Shown here: positions 37,987 to 46,874 of the stretch, piece by piece | Layout: each line of letters begins with the position of its first letter | Position numbering within the stretch: position 1 is the first letter of the stretch | Source of the DNA: JABDIP01 sp965237625 | GTDB taxonomy: Bacteria > Pseudomonadota > Alphaproteobacteria > DSM-16000 > Inquilinaceae | Length of the DNA stretch: 64,000 nucleotides | Direction of reading: 5' to 3' | Assembly: GCA_965237625.1 (NCBI GenBank) | Contig: CBDEGD010000012.1 | Span: 62,001-126,000, forward strand | Program-made: the position numbers and the translations under genes | Notes under the pieces: generated by a model | Database searches by the model: none | Seen by the model: the letters and a program-made list of their open reading frames with translations, nothing else | What the model was told of the DNA's origin: nothing

Positions 37987-38108
37987 CGAAAGGGTAAGGA
38001 ACAGGGCCGACTTCCAGGGCATCGAGGGTGCGGTCTCGAGATGCGTGAATCCAGTAGGACTTGATCCGGGCACGACGCGGGGAAGGGATTGGCCGGTTTG
38101 GAACGGCC

Positions 38109-39593
38109 CTATTCAGATTTCGGTAACCGCACCGCCACGCGCAGCCCTCCCTCCGGCCGGTTCTCCAAATCGATCTCGCCGCCATGGCCGCGCACGATGG
38201 AGCGAGCGATGGCCATGCCCAGGCCGATGCCGCCGGTCTCCACATTGCGCGATTCTTCCAGGCGTACGAAGGGCTGGAAGACGGTCTCGATCGACTCCGA
38301 CGGGATGCCGGGGCCGTCATCGTCGATGATCACCCGCGGCCCGCCGCCGTCATGTTCCAGCGCGACGCGGGCACCGGCGCCATAAGTGACGGCGTTTTCG
38401 ATCAGGTTGCGAAGCGCACGTTTGAGCGCCACCGGGCGGCAGGCGAAGGGCAGCCTGGCGGCCTCCGCGAAGGTGACGTGCTGGCCCAGCTCCACCAGAT
38501 CGTCGCAGACGCTGTCGATCAGCGCCGCCAGATCGACGGCCCGGGTCGGTTCCCGCGTGGCCTCCTCCCGCGCGAAGGCCAGGGCCGCCTCGGCCATCTG
38601 CTGCATCTCGTCCAGGGTCTCGAGGATCTTGCGGCGGGCCTCGGCATCCTCGACGAACTCAGCACGCAAGCGCAGCACGGTGATCGGCGTGCGCAGATCA
38701 TGGGAAATCGCCGCCAGCATCTGGGTGCGGTCACGCACGAAACGATCGAGCCGCTGGTTCATGGCATTGAAGGCGCGGATCGCGTGCCGCACATCCAGCG
38801 GCCCCTCCTCCGGCACGTCCTCGACGCTTTCGCCGCGCCCGAGCCGGCCCGCAGCGACCGCCAGATTGTCCATTGGCCGGGTGATCCGGCGGATCATGAA
38901 CACCACGATCAGGATCAGCGCGGCCGCCATGAGTACCGTGGAAACCAGTGACGGCAGCGCCCAGAGCGGCGCTGAAACCGGCAATGCCGATTGCGCATTC
39001 AACCAGCGCCGATCGGCCAGTTGGACCGAGATCGTCAGGCCAATAAGCCTTGGCGACAACCCCGACCCGAAATCGTCATCGTGCCCCTCATCGTCATCAT
39101 CGTGCCAGTCACGCTCCCTGCCTTCCCTCTCGCGGCCGGAGAACTGGTCGTCGCGGGGTGGGCGGTCCCAAGGTGAGCGGTCGCCGGGCGGCGGGCCGCC
39201 ATAAAGGTTTGGCTGGCCGGACAGGTCGACGCGTACTTCGCCGGCCGAGCTATCCTCCAGCAATCGGGACAGACGACGCTGAGGTGCGTTGGGCTCCTGC
39301 GCCAGCACCGCGCTGGTGGGAGAGAGCCAGAACCTCAACAGCGGCGCGTTGGCGCTGCGCACCACCCGACGATGCAGGGCCGGCGGCGTTTCGTCGAGCA
39401 ACCGAACCGCCGCCGCCACGCGCAGTAGGACCTGCTCGCGGGTGACCGACCGTACCGCCTCGCGACGTTCGTGCAGGAAGAAGGCCAGGGTGACGAATTG
39501 CGACAACACCAAAGCCAGCAAGAGGAGCAGAATGATCTGGCCGGCCAGACGCCGTGGCATCAATCGCCTCAAGGCCGATCCGGCCCCGGTCAT
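38109..39593 (-). CDS. Sensor histidine kinase with an Asp/His-rich periplasmic insert
   Basis: Membrane kinase of 494 residues. Helices at about 18-40 and 208-234 enclose a periplasmic domain in which residues 135-178 are Pro/Arg- then Asp/His-rich (RDWHDDDDEGHDDDFGSG), which suggests metal sensing. HAMP follows at 235-285; the H-box MLAAISHDLRTPITVLRLR has the phospho-accepting His298; ATPase boxes are LIENAVTYG, IDDDGPGIP and GIGLGMAIARSIVRGHGG. Its start overlaps the stop of the response regulator gene by 4 bases, so it is the second gene of a coupled pair. The overall type is EnvZ/OmpR-like. Confidence 0.92.
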   Translation of the reverse strand: MTGAGSALRRLMPRRLAGQIILLLLLALVLSQFVTLAFFLHERREAVRSVTREQVLLRVAAAVRLLDETPPALHRRVVRSANAPLLRFWLSPTSAVLAQEPNAPQRRLSRLLEDSSAGEVRVDLSGQPNLYGGPPPGDRSPWDRPPRDDQFSGREREGRERDWHDDDDEGHDDDFGSGLSPRLIGLTISVQLADRRWLNAQSALPVSAPLWALPSLVSTVLMAAALILIVVFMIRRITRPMDNLAVAAGRLGRGESVEDVPEEGPLDVRHAIRAFNAMNQRLDRFVRDRTQMLAAISHDLRTPITVLRLRAEFVEDAEARRKILETLDEMQQMAEAALAFAREEATREPTRAVDLAALIDSVCDDLVELGQHVTFAEAARLPFACRPVALKRALRNLIENAVTYGAGARVALEHDGGGPRVIIDDDGPGIPSESIETVFQPFVRLEESRNVETGGIGLGMAIARSIVRGHGGEIDLENRPEGGLRVAVRLPKSE

Positions 39594-40309
39594 GGCCGTT
39601 TCACATCGGCGGTGAACATGTAGCCGCCGCCCCAGACCGTCTTGATCAGAACCGGGGATTTCGGATCGGCCTCGATCTTCTTGCGCAGGCGGCTGATTTG
39701 GTTATCGATGCTGCGGTCGAAGACGTTGGCGGCCCGGCCCCGGGTCAGATCGAGAAGCTGGTCGCGGCTGAGCACCATTCTGGGCCGGTTGATCAAGGCG
39801 CTGAGAAGCTGGAATTCCGCCGTGCTGAGCGGCACCGCCACGCCATCCTCACCCACCAATTCCCGCGCGGCGACGTTCAGCCTCCAGCGGTCGAACAGGA
39901 CGGTCTCCGCATCGACCGCCTCGCGCTGTTGCGGCAGGGCGTTGGTCCGGCGCAGCACCGCCTTGATGCGGGCCAGCAATTCGCGCGGGTTGAAGGGCTT
40001 GGTGACATAGTCGTCGGCGCCGAGTTCCAGGCCGATGACCCGGTCGGTGTCCTCCGCCATGGCGGTCAGCATGATCACCGGAATATCGGTGTTCGCGCGC
40101 AGATCGCGGCACAGGGTCAGCCCGTCCTCGCCGGGCATCATCAGATCCAGCACCACCAGATCGATGGCGCCGGCCTTCAGCGCCTTCTTCATGGCCACGC
40201 CGCCATCGGCTACGGTCACCCGATAGCCGTGCTTGGTCAGGTATTTGCCCAGCAGGTCACGGATGTCGCGATGGTCGTCGACCACCAGGATGTGCGGCGA
40301 TGGGTCCAT
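39590..40309 (-). CDS. OmpR family response regulator
   Basis: Two-domain regulator of 239 residues. The receiver has acidic residues in ILVVDDHRDI, the phospho-accepting Asp55 in LVVLDLMMPGEDG and the Lys of DYVTKPFNPREL. The C-terminal winged helix includes LSTAEFQLLSALINRPRMVLS, QLLDLTRG, FDRSIDNQISRLRKKIE and IKTVWGGGYMFTADV. It is the first gene of the pair with the sensor kinase and is divergent from the EF-hand gene 197 bases away, which is the obvious candidate target. Confidence 0.94.
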   Translation of the reverse strand: MDPSPHILVVDDHRDIRDLLGKYLTKHGYRVTVADGGVAMKKALKAGAIDLVVLDLMMPGEDGLTLCRDLRANTDIPVIMLTAMAEDTDRVIGLELGADDYVTKPFNPRELLARIKAVLRRTNALPQQREAVDAETVLFDRWRLNVAARELVGEDGVAVPLSTAEFQLLSALINRPRMVLSRDQLLDLTRGRAANVFDRSIDNQISRLRKKIEADPKSPVLIKTVWGGGYMFTADVKRP

Positions 40310-40506
40310 TGTCGTCCTAGCGCTCTTGCCGTGCGGCGGCAGTATTCCTCAACTCGGCGCCGTGCGGCCGAAGAAAATTGTAACAAGCCGTGTCAGCGGC
40401 CGGTCCTGCAACACACCGCGACAGTTTCCCCCGCTTCCTGACAAACCTGCGCGACGTTTCACCGGTTTAGTGGGCCGATCGAAACGTTCAGTGAAAGAGA
40501 ACCAAC

Positions 40507-41007
40507 ATGAACAGCGGATACAAGGCCCTGATCATCGCCGGCATCGTCGCCGCCACGGGCATCGCCGTCACCGCCGGCACCGGCTGGGCCCAGGATCGCG
40601 GGCACGACGGCCAGCCGGGCATCTTCGAGAATGATGGCGGTCGTGAACATCAGCGCGGTCGTGGTCGCGGCGCCGCGATGCTGGAGAACTTCGACACCGA
40701 TGGTGACGGCCAGCTGACCCAGGCCGAAATCGACGCGGTTCGCGCAGACCGCTTCGCCGAGTTCGACACCGATAGCAACGGCGAGCTCACTCTTGGCGAA
40801 TATGAAGGGCTGTGGCTGGACGCGATGCGCGAGCGCATGGTCGACCGGTTCCAGGGTCTCGACAACGACGGTGACGCAACGGTCACCACCCAGGAATTCG
40901 TTGATCCGTTCGCTTCAATGGTCAGCCGCATGGACCGAAACGAGGACGGCGTTCTCAGCGCCGACGACATGGGCCGGCACGGCCGCCACGACGACGACGA
41001 TAACTAG
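40507..41007 (+). CDS. Secreted EF-hand calcium-binding protein
   Basis: Exported protein of 166 residues with a signal peptide cut after about AGTGWAQ (28). Four EF-hand loops fit the DxDxDG pattern at residues about 63-74 (DTDGDGQLTQAE), 87-98 (DTDSNGELTLGE), 119-130 (DNDGDATVTTQE) and 143-154 (DRNEDGVLSADD); the fourth has Asn-Glu at the middle positions. The protein ends HGRHDDDDN, echoing the Asp/His stretch in the neighbouring sensor kinase. It is divergent from the kinase-regulator pair, so a role in reporting or buffering divalent ions for that system is likely; that is inference. Confidence 0.92.
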   Translation: MNSGYKALIIAGIVAATGIAVTAGTGWAQDRGHDGQPGIFENDGGREHQRGRGRGAAMLENFDTDGDGQLTQAEIDAVRADRFAEFDTDSNGELTLGEYEGLWLDAMRERMVDRFQGLDNDGDATVTTQEFVDPFASMVSRMDRNEDGVLSADDMGRHGRHDDDDN

Positions 41008-41028
41008 GTCCGGCTGGAAGCCGATTCA

Positions 41029-41119
41029 CCACGGAGACGCGGAGGACGCCGAGATGGGCTGGCCCGCCGTTCCCGAGAAATCGGGAACGACGGGCTTGGT
41101 CGCTTCTCCACTCTTCGGT
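41029..41119. terminator. Nested hairpin between convergent genes
   Basis: Outer arms ACCACGGAGAC and GTCTCCGTGGT enclose a strong inner hairpin, CCCGCCGTTCCCGA, loop GAAA, TCGGGAACGACGGG (41063-41094). It separates the convergent EF-hand and transporter ATPase genes and could terminate both. There is no T run. Confidence 0.55.
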
Positions 41120-41130
41120 GTCTCCGTGGT

Positions 41131-41964
41131 TCAATCTCGGGGATCGTCCAGCCAGGCCGGATCAACCTCCGGCAAGGGAATCGCATCGATGAGCGCGCGG
41201 GTATAAGGATGTTCCGGCTGGGAGAAGACGGTCTCGCAGTCGCCGGTTTCGACCACCTCGCCCAGATGCATGACGACGACCCGGTCGCAAAGGGCGCGCA
41301 CCACTGACAAATCGTGGCTGATGAAGGCCAGCGCGAGGCCAAGGTCGCGACGCAATTCGGCCAGCAATGCCAGGATCTGCGCCTGGGTGGAGACATCGAG
41401 GCCGGACACGATCTCGTCGGCGACCACAAAGGCGGGATCCAAAGCGATGGCGCGGGCGATGCCAATGCGCTGGCGCTGTCCGCCGCTGATTTCATGGGGA
41501 TATCGGTCGGCCAGCTCGGCCGGCAGCCCGACCCGCTCCAGCAACCCCTCGGCATGGCGCAACGCCGAGACGCGGTCGCCTGCCCGCCCGAACGCGATCA
41601 GCGGCTGTCCGAGGATCGTGCCCAGCCTGTGACGCGGGTTGAGCGCCGATTGCGGGTCCTGGAAGATCATCTGCATGCGCGCCCGCAGCGGACGCAGCGC
41701 CGGTTCGCCCAGCGCGCCGATCTCCCGCCCCTCGAACGACAGACGGCCGCCAGTGGGGCGATAGAGCCGGAGCAGGGTGCGGCCAAGGCTGGTCTTGCCG
41801 GAACCGGATTCCCCGACGATGCCGACCGCCTCGCCGGGATGGACCGTCAGATCGATGCCCTTCAGGATCTCGACCATCGGCGGCGGCCCGAACAGGGGTG
41901 TGGCGGCGCGGTCGGGCAGCGACAGGCATAACCCGCTCGCTTCCAGGATCGGCCCATCAGCCAT
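41131..41964 (-). CDS. Dipeptide/oligopeptide ABC transporter ATP-binding protein DppF-like
   Basis: Second cytoplasmic ATPase of a peptide-type (PepT) importer, 277 residues. Walker A GESGSGKTSLGRTL, Q-loop QMIFQDPQSALNP, signature ISGGQRQRIGIARA, Walker B FVVADEIVSGLD and switch LAFISHDLSVV are normal. The C-terminal YTRALIDAIPLPEVDP is the usual OppF/DppF tail, although shorter than in Escherichia coli. The start overlaps the stop of the DppD-like gene by 8 bases. It is the last gene of the five-gene operon that begins at 46634. Confidence 0.92.
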   Translation of the reverse strand: MADGPILEASGLCLSLPDRAATPLFGPPPMVEILKGIDLTVHPGEAVGIVGESGSGKTSLGRTLLRLYRPTGGRLSFEGREIGALGEPALRPLRARMQMIFQDPQSALNPRHRLGTILGQPLIAFGRAGDRVSALRHAEGLLERVGLPAELADRYPHEISGGQRQRIGIARAIALDPAFVVADEIVSGLDVSTQAQILALLAELRRDLGLALAFISHDLSVVRALCDRVVVMHLGEVVETGDCETVFSQPEHPYTRALIDAIPLPEVDPAWLDDPRD

Positions 41965-42850
41965 CGGCCACCCCGCCCCGCTGCCGATCATATGCCGCCG
42001 CCTCGCCCAGCAGCTTTTCGGTCAGCGCCGCCGGCACAGGAACCAGGGCGTCCGCCGGCCGGTCATAGCGCGGCGTCGCGCGGAACAGCGCCTTCGTGTA
42101 GTCGTGCTTCGGCGCCCTGAAGATGTCGGCGACCGGCGCCGCCTCGACGATGCGCCCGGCATGGATCACGCTGACGCTGTCGCACACCTTGGCGACGACG
42201 CCCAGATCGTGGGTGACGAACAGGATGGCCGTGCCGTGGGCCGATTGAAGCCCGCGGATCAGCCGCAGGATCTGCCGCTGCACGGTGACATCGAGCGCCG
42301 TGGTCGGCTCGTCGGCGATGACCAGCTTCGGCGCGCCGGCAAAGGCGATGGCGATCAGCACCCGCTGACGCATGCCGCCGGACAGCTCGTGCGGATACTG
42401 CCGCAGCACCGTGCGGGGCTCGCGGATATGCACCTCTTGCAGCAGATCCAGGGCCCGCGCCTCGGCGGCAGCCCGATCCAGCCCGATCCTCAGCCGCAGC
42501 ACATCGGCGATCTGGCGGCCAATCGGACGAACCGGGTTCAGCGCGGTCATCGGGTCCTGGGGTATGAGCGCCAGATCGCGGCCGAGCATGGCGCGGCGGT
42601 CGCGCTCTGGCTGGGTCGCCAAGTCGACCCCGGCAAATCGGATCGACCCGCCGGTGATCCGCGCGACCGCGGGCATAACACCCAGCACCGCCCGCGCCAC
42701 CATGGTCTTGCCGGCCCCGGACTCGCCCACCAACCCATGCACCCTGGCGGGCGCGACGGCGAGGTCGACGCCGCGCAAGACCGGTTGTCCCCGGCCTTTG
42801 CGGCCGATCTCCACATGCAGATCGCGGATATCGAGTAAAGCTGCGGTCAT
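41957..42850 (-). CDS. Dipeptide/oligopeptide ABC transporter ATP-binding protein DppD-like
   Basis: First ATPase of the peptide-type importer, 297 residues. Walker A GESGAGKTMVARAV, Q-loop LIPQDPMTALNPVRP, signature LSGGMRQRVLIAIA, Walker B LVIADEPTTALD and switch LFVTHDLGVVAKV can be read. The final segment HDYTKALFRATPRYDRPADALVPV is the oligopeptide-transporter C-terminal motif. A 250-base gap with two palindromic repeats separates it from the permease gene, which may lower its expression relative to the upstream genes. Confidence 0.92.
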   Translation of the reverse strand: MTAALLDIRDLHVEIGRKGRGQPVLRGVDLAVAPARVHGLVGESGAGKTMVARAVLGVMPAVARITGGSIRFAGVDLATQPERDRRAMLGRDLALIPQDPMTALNPVRPIGRQIADVLRLRIGLDRAAAEARALDLLQEVHIREPRTVLRQYPHELSGGMRQRVLIAIAFAGAPKLVIADEPTTALDVTVQRQILRLIRGLQSAHGTAILFVTHDLGVVAKVCDSVSVIHAGRIVEAAPVADIFRAPKHDYTKALFRATPRYDRPADALVPVPAALTEKLLGEAAAYDRQRGGVADG

Positions 42851-42886
42851 TGGCAGTCCTCTATCACCCCGAAGGACCGCTCCGAT

Positions 42887-42948
42887 CCCCTCTCCCCTCG
42901 CGGGAGAGGGAGGGACCCGACGCGAAGCGTTGGGAGGGTGAGGGGGCT
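42887..42948. repeat. Family A repeat, half copy (copy 3)
   Basis: CTCTCCCCTCGCGGGAGAGG, then ACCCGACGCGAAGCGTTGGG and GGTGAGGGGGC. It lies inside the peptide transporter operon between the DppC- and DppD-like genes. Confidence 0.75.
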
Positions 42949-43025
42949 ATCCAAATTCGAAGCACGCGGTGCTGCAACTTCCGGCGATTGTTCCTCAAGA
43001 GTCATATGCGCGGCTGACGCCACGC

Positions 43026-43084
43026 GACCCCTCACCCGCCCTGCTCCGCAGGTCGACCTCTCCCACAGGGGAAGAGGCGGAAGA
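43026..43084. repeat. Family A repeat, half copy (copy 4)
   Basis: CCCTCACCCGCCCTGCTCCG, then CGACCTCTCCCACAGGGGAA. It faces copy 3 in the opposite sense, 78 bases away, so the two together form a large split palindrome inside the operon. Confidence 0.7.
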
Positions 43085-43106
43085 TCCCCGCTCTTGTGGA
43101 CAACCT

Positions 43107-43964
43107 TCATCGCCGCATCACCGGGTCCAGTGCGTTGCGCAACCCGTCGCCGAGCAGGTTGAAGGCGAGCACCACGGTGATCACGCAGCCCATGGGCAGG
43201 GCCATGATCCACCAAGCCTGATAGACGTTGGAGCGACCCTCGGCGATCAGCCCGCCCCAGGTCGGGGCGTCCGAGGCGACGCTGAGGCCGACGAAGCTGA
43301 GGATCGCCTCGACGATGACCGCGATGCCCATCTCCAGGGTGAACAATACCAGCAGCAGCGGCGCAACGTTGGGCAGCACCTCGGTGAACAGGATGCGCCA
43401 ACGGCCGAGGCCGATGGTAATGGCGGAGGCGACGTAATCCTGCTCGCGCTGCACCAGCACCTCGGCGCGGATGACCCGGCAGAACCGGGTCCAGTCGACG
43501 ATGACGATGGCGATCACCACAGCATGCAGCCCGGCGCCGATCACCGCCACCAGGACGATCGACAGCAGCACCGGCGGGAAGGCCATCCAGATGTCGACCA
43601 GGCGGGATATCGCGGTATCGACCCAGCCGCCGAAATAGCCGGCCATCAGGCCCAGCAAGGTTCCCAGCAACGCCGCCAGGGACGCCGCCACCACCGCCAC
43701 GATCAGCGCCACCCTGGCGCCGTAGATCAGCCGGGACAGCAGATCGCGCCCCAGGCTGTCGGTGCCGAGCAGAAAGCCTGCCTCGCCTCCAGCCAGCCAG
43801 GCCGGCGGCAGTAGCGTGCCGAACAAATCCTGACGCAGGGGGTCGTGCGGCGCCAGCAGCGGCGCGGCCAGTGCGGCGATCACTACCAGTGCCGTCACAC
43901 CGGCGCCGAACCAGACCCGCCCCTGCCCGGCCAAGGCCTGTGCCGCGGAGTGCCGCTCAGCCAT
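43107..43964 (-). CDS. Dipeptide/oligopeptide ABC transporter permease DppC-like
   Basis: Inner-membrane permease of 285 residues with about six helices. The family N-terminal sequence APLLAPHDPLRQDLFGTLLPP is followed by GTDSLGRDLLSRLIYGARVAL, a DppC/OppC hallmark, and the EAA loop (AEVLVQREQDYVASAITIGLGRWRI) contacts the ATPases. The C-terminal ends AFNLLGDGLRNALDPVMRR, as is usual. The start overlaps the stop of the DppB-like gene by 8 bases. Its substrate could be peptides or another solute carried by PepT-type systems. Confidence 0.94.
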   Translation of the reverse strand: MAERHSAAQALAGQGRVWFGAGVTALVVIAALAAPLLAPHDPLRQDLFGTLLPPAWLAGGEAGFLLGTDSLGRDLLSRLIYGARVALIVAVVAASLAALLGTLLGLMAGYFGGWVDTAISRLVDIWMAFPPVLLSIVLVAVIGAGLHAVVIAIVIVDWTRFCRVIRAEVLVQREQDYVASAITIGLGRWRILFTEVLPNVAPLLLVLFTLEMGIAVIVEAILSFVGLSVASDAPTWGGLIAEGRSNVYQAWWIMALPMGCVITVVLAFNLLGDGLRNALDPVMRR

Positions 43965-44964
43965 GCCGCACCTTCGGGTTCAGCAGGGCATAGGTCAGGT
44001 CGATCAGCAGGTTGAGGGCGATGAACAGCACCGCGAAGGTCAACACCAGCCCCTGGATCAGCGGCAGATCCCGGTCGATTACCGCCCCGATCGCCATGTT
44101 GCCGATGCCCGGATAGCTGAAGATGCGCTCGATCAGCACCGTGCCGCCGAGCAGGAAGGTAAACTGCACCCCGGTGAGCGTGACCGTGGGTACAAGGGCA
44201 TTGCGCAGCGCCTCGCGTAGGATAATTCGGCCCCGGGAGAAGCCGCGCACCCGAGCCATCTGGATGTAATCCTGGGTCATCACCTCGGCCAGGGTGCTTT
44301 TCAGCACCCGGGCGATGACCGCGGCCAGCGGCAGGGCCAGGGCCGCCGCCGGCAGCAGCAGATGCGACAGCAGGCCGGCGAAGATGGCGAATTCGCCGCG
44401 CAGCAGGCTTTCGGCGACATAGAAGCCGCTCACGAATTCGAAGGCGAGGCGAGGATCGATACGCCCGGAGATCGGCAGCAGCGGCAGCAGAACGCCGAGG
44501 ATCAGGATGAACATCAACCCCCAGAGGAAATCCGGCACCGCCTGGGTGAAGGCGATCAGCCCATCCACCGCCAGCTCCGGCCAGCCGCCGCGCCAGTAGA
44601 TGGCGACGATGGCGGAACCCGTGCCGAGCGACACCGCCATCGCCATGGCCAGCGCCGCCAGCTCCAGGGTCGCCGGCAAGCGGCCGAGGACCAGCAGCAC
44701 CACATCCTGGCGCAGGCTGATCGAAATCCCGAAATCGCCTTGGACGGCATCACCGATCCAGATGAGGAACTGCGCCGGGATCGAGCGGTCGAGCCCGTAG
44801 AGCCGTCGCAGGTTTTCGATATCGGCATCGCTGGCGCCCGGCGGGATCATCATGGCGATCGGGTCCCCGGGGACGACGCGCAGCAGCACGAAGACGACAA
44901 CGGCCACGCCAAGCAGGGTGGGGATGGCGAGCAGCAAACGCCGCCATAAGAAGGCACCGGTCAT
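43957..44964 (-). CDS. Dipeptide/oligopeptide ABC transporter permease DppB-like
   Basis: Inner-membrane permease of 335 residues with six helices. Hallmarks are the N-terminal RRLLLAIPTLLGVAVVVFVL, VVPGDP in the first periplasmic loop, LYGLDRSIPAQFLIWIGDAV, GDFGISISLRQDV, and the EAA loop EVMTQDYIQMARVRGFSRGR. The C-terminal helix LLIDLTYALLNPKVRHG is standard. It is preceded by a 130-base gap after the binding-protein gene, containing a family A repeat, as in the other importer operons here. Confidence 0.94.
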   Translation of the reverse strand: MTGAFLWRRLLLAIPTLLGVAVVVFVLLRVVPGDPIAMMIPPGASDADIENLRRLYGLDRSIPAQFLIWIGDAVQGDFGISISLRQDVVLLVLGRLPATLELAALAMAMAVSLGTGSAIVAIYWRGGWPELAVDGLIAFTQAVPDFLWGLMFILILGVLLPLLPISGRIDPRLAFEFVSGFYVAESLLRGEFAIFAGLLSHLLLPAAALALPLAAVIARVLKSTLAEVMTQDYIQMARVRGFSRGRIILREALRNALVPTVTLTGVQFTFLLGGTVLIERIFSYPGIGNMAIGAVIDRDLPLIQGLVLTFAVLFIALNLLIDLTYALLNPKVRHG

Positions 44965-45006
44965 CGTCCGGTGAGTCCCGGTGTGTCGCCCGCAACGCCG
45001 TGCTTG

Positions 45007-45062
45007 TCCCCCTCACCCACCCGCTTCGCGGGTCCCCCCTCTCCCGCAAGGGGAGAGGGATT
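45007..45062. repeat. Family A repeat, half copy (copy 5)
   Basis: CCCCCTCACCCACCCGCTTC, then CGGGTCCCCCCTCTCCCGCA and GGGGAGAGGGA. It lies between the binding protein and the first permease gene of the peptide transporter operon. Confidence 0.75.
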
Positions 45063-45095
45063 CGAGCGCGACACTTCGCAAACTGGTCATCCGGA

Positions 45096-46634
45096 CTAAC
45101 CCGCCGGCGCCATCAGCTGCGGCAGCAGGAAGTTGGCGATGTGCGGGGTTACGCGCACGTCGTCGCGGTGGATGATCGGCTGCACATATTGCAGTAGAGG
45201 GATGACATAGCCCTGCTCGGCGATGTGCCGGTCGACGGCCTGCCAGCCGGCGATGCGCGCCGCCTCGTCCGCCTCGCCCCAGAGCGGGCCGATCATGGCG
45301 TCGAGATCGTCGGTATCCCACACCGAATGGGGCGATGGGCCGAACATGGCAAAGCCGGTCGATGTCGACGGATCGCCGATCGAGTTGCCCCAATTGTAGA
45401 ACGCCGCCGGGGCCAGCTCGTCGCGGGCGCGCAGCTCGTAATGCTTGGCGATCTCGTAGATCTCGATCTCCGCCTCGATGCCCACTTCGCGCCACATGCC
45501 GACGATGGCCTGGATCATCTCGTAATCCTTGGGCTTGAAACCCCGAGTGGTCTGCAGGGTGAAGCGCACGGGATTGTCCGGCGAATAGCCCGAGGCGGCG
45601 AGCAGTTGGCGCGCCTTGTCCGGGTCGTGGCCAACGGTGATCGAGGCGTCGAAGGCGGCGTATTGCGGCGCCTGCAAGGTGTCGATCGGCACCCCGTAGC
45701 CGCGCAGCAACCGGTCGACGATGGCCTGCTTGTTGATCGCGTGATGGGCCGCCAGCCGGACATTGCGGTCTTCCATCACGCCGGTGTCGTTCAGGAAGAT
45801 CATGGCGATGTCGGAGACCGGGGTGGTGGCGCCCGACAGGCCGGATTTGGCGCTCAGCCGGTCGAATTCTTCGTACGGGATCTCCAGGGTCACGTCGGAC
45901 GCGCCGCTTTCCACCTCGGCGACGCGGCTGGTGGCGTCGGGCACAAATTTGAACACCACCGTCTCATAGGCCGGCGCGCCGCCCCAATAGTCCGGCACCG
46001 CCTTCAGGCGCAGGAAGGCGTTGCGTTCGAACGCGTCCACCCGATATGGGCCGGAGCCGATCGGCGCGGCCTCGAAGCCCTCGGGACCGACCGCCTCGTA
46101 ATGGTGCTTGGGCAGTATATAGGCCGTCAGGAACGCCATCCAGCGGAACAGGGTCGGCTCGAAGGACAGCACGTCGGCGGTGATGCGGTTGCCGTCGATG
46201 GCGAAATTGCCGACCTTCGACCAGACGAACTGGATCGGGTTGCCGGTGTCGGGATTGCCGGCGCGTTCCAGCGACCAGACCACATCTTCAGGCGTCACGG
46301 CCACGCCGTCATGCCAGTTCGCGCCCTCGCGGACCTCGAGGTGGATCCGGGTCCGATCTTCGTTCCAGCCCCAATCGGTCAGCAGGCCGGGCTTGAAGCT
46401 GAGATCCGGGTTCTGGTCGATGAACTGGTCGAACACCGATTTGTAGATCGACTGGATGGCCGGGTTGACTGCCGACGGCCCGACGGTCGGATCCCAGGCC
46501 GGCAGGTTCACGTTATAGGCGATGGTCAGATTGCTGCCGGCCTGGGCCTTCAGCGGCGTCGATGCGAGGCCCGAAGCCAGCGTCGCGCCAGCCGCGCCAT
46601 AGGCCAGGATATCCCGACGGGTGGGTTTGAACAT
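45096..46634 (-). CDS. Dipeptide/oligopeptide ABC transporter substrate-binding protein
   Basis: Periplasmic solute-binding protein (SBP family 5) of 512 residues that delivers the substrate to the permeases. The N terminus MFKPTRRDILAYGAAGATLA has a twin-arginine-like motif and a hydrophobic stretch, so export by Tat or Sec is possible. Family motifs are ILTFKPGLLTDWGWNEDRTRIHL-like (read as KPGLLTDWGWNEDRTRIHLE), GANWHDGVAVTPEDVVWSLER and AAPIGSGPYRVDAFERN. A GGGAGTTCGCC stretch precedes the ATG at 46632-46634. It is the first gene of the operon. Confidence 0.94.
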   Translation of the reverse strand: MFKPTRRDILAYGAAGATLASGLASTPLKAQAGSNLTIAYNVNLPAWDPTVGPSAVNPAIQSIYKSVFDQFIDQNPDLSFKPGLLTDWGWNEDRTRIHLEVREGANWHDGVAVTPEDVVWSLERAGNPDTGNPIQFVWSKVGNFAIDGNRITADVLSFEPTLFRWMAFLTAYILPKHHYEAVGPEGFEAAPIGSGPYRVDAFERNAFLRLKAVPDYWGGAPAYETVVFKFVPDATSRVAEVESGASDVTLEIPYEEFDRLSAKSGLSGATTPVSDIAMIFLNDTGVMEDRNVRLAAHHAINKQAIVDRLLRGYGVPIDTLQAPQYAAFDASITVGHDPDKARQLLAASGYSPDNPVRFTLQTTRGFKPKDYEMIQAIVGMWREVGIEAEIEIYEIAKHYELRARDELAPAAFYNWGNSIGDPSTSTGFAMFGPSPHSVWDTDDLDAMIGPLWGEADEAARIAGWQAVDRHIAEQGYVIPLLQYVQPIIHRDDVRVTPHIANFLLPQLMAPAG

Positions 46635-46713
46635 GATGGCGAACTCCCTGTTTTTGTTTGTTGTCGTCTTATTCGGTGTCATGCGCCTTTTTTGGCGTTC
46701 CAATCTCTCTACT

Positions 46714-46830
46714 GCGTCGTCCCCGGACTTGATCCGGGGACCCATTGTCCAGCCCACACGGGTAGCTGAGCTTTCATTCGCCCCGGTCCAGCCCGTCGAT
46801 GGGTCCCCGGATCAAGTCCGGGGACGACGC
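46714..46830. repeat. Dispersed repeat, family C, copy 3 (divergent interior)
   Basis: The ends GCGTCGTCCCCGGACTTGAT and ATCAAGTCCGGGGACGACGC are a perfect pair, but the interior (GTCCAGCCCACACGGGTAGC...) differs from copies 1 and 2 and is shorter. So the family is defined by its ends. Confidence 0.85.
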
Positions 46831-46874
46831 ATCAGGGAAAGGCCGCTGAATTGCACGGTTTCCGACGCTTCCCT

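Noticed and set aside
45225..46769. Long open frame (514 codons) opposite the peptide-binding protein
   Set aside because: Shadow of the conserved gene in high-GC DNA; no recognisable motif.
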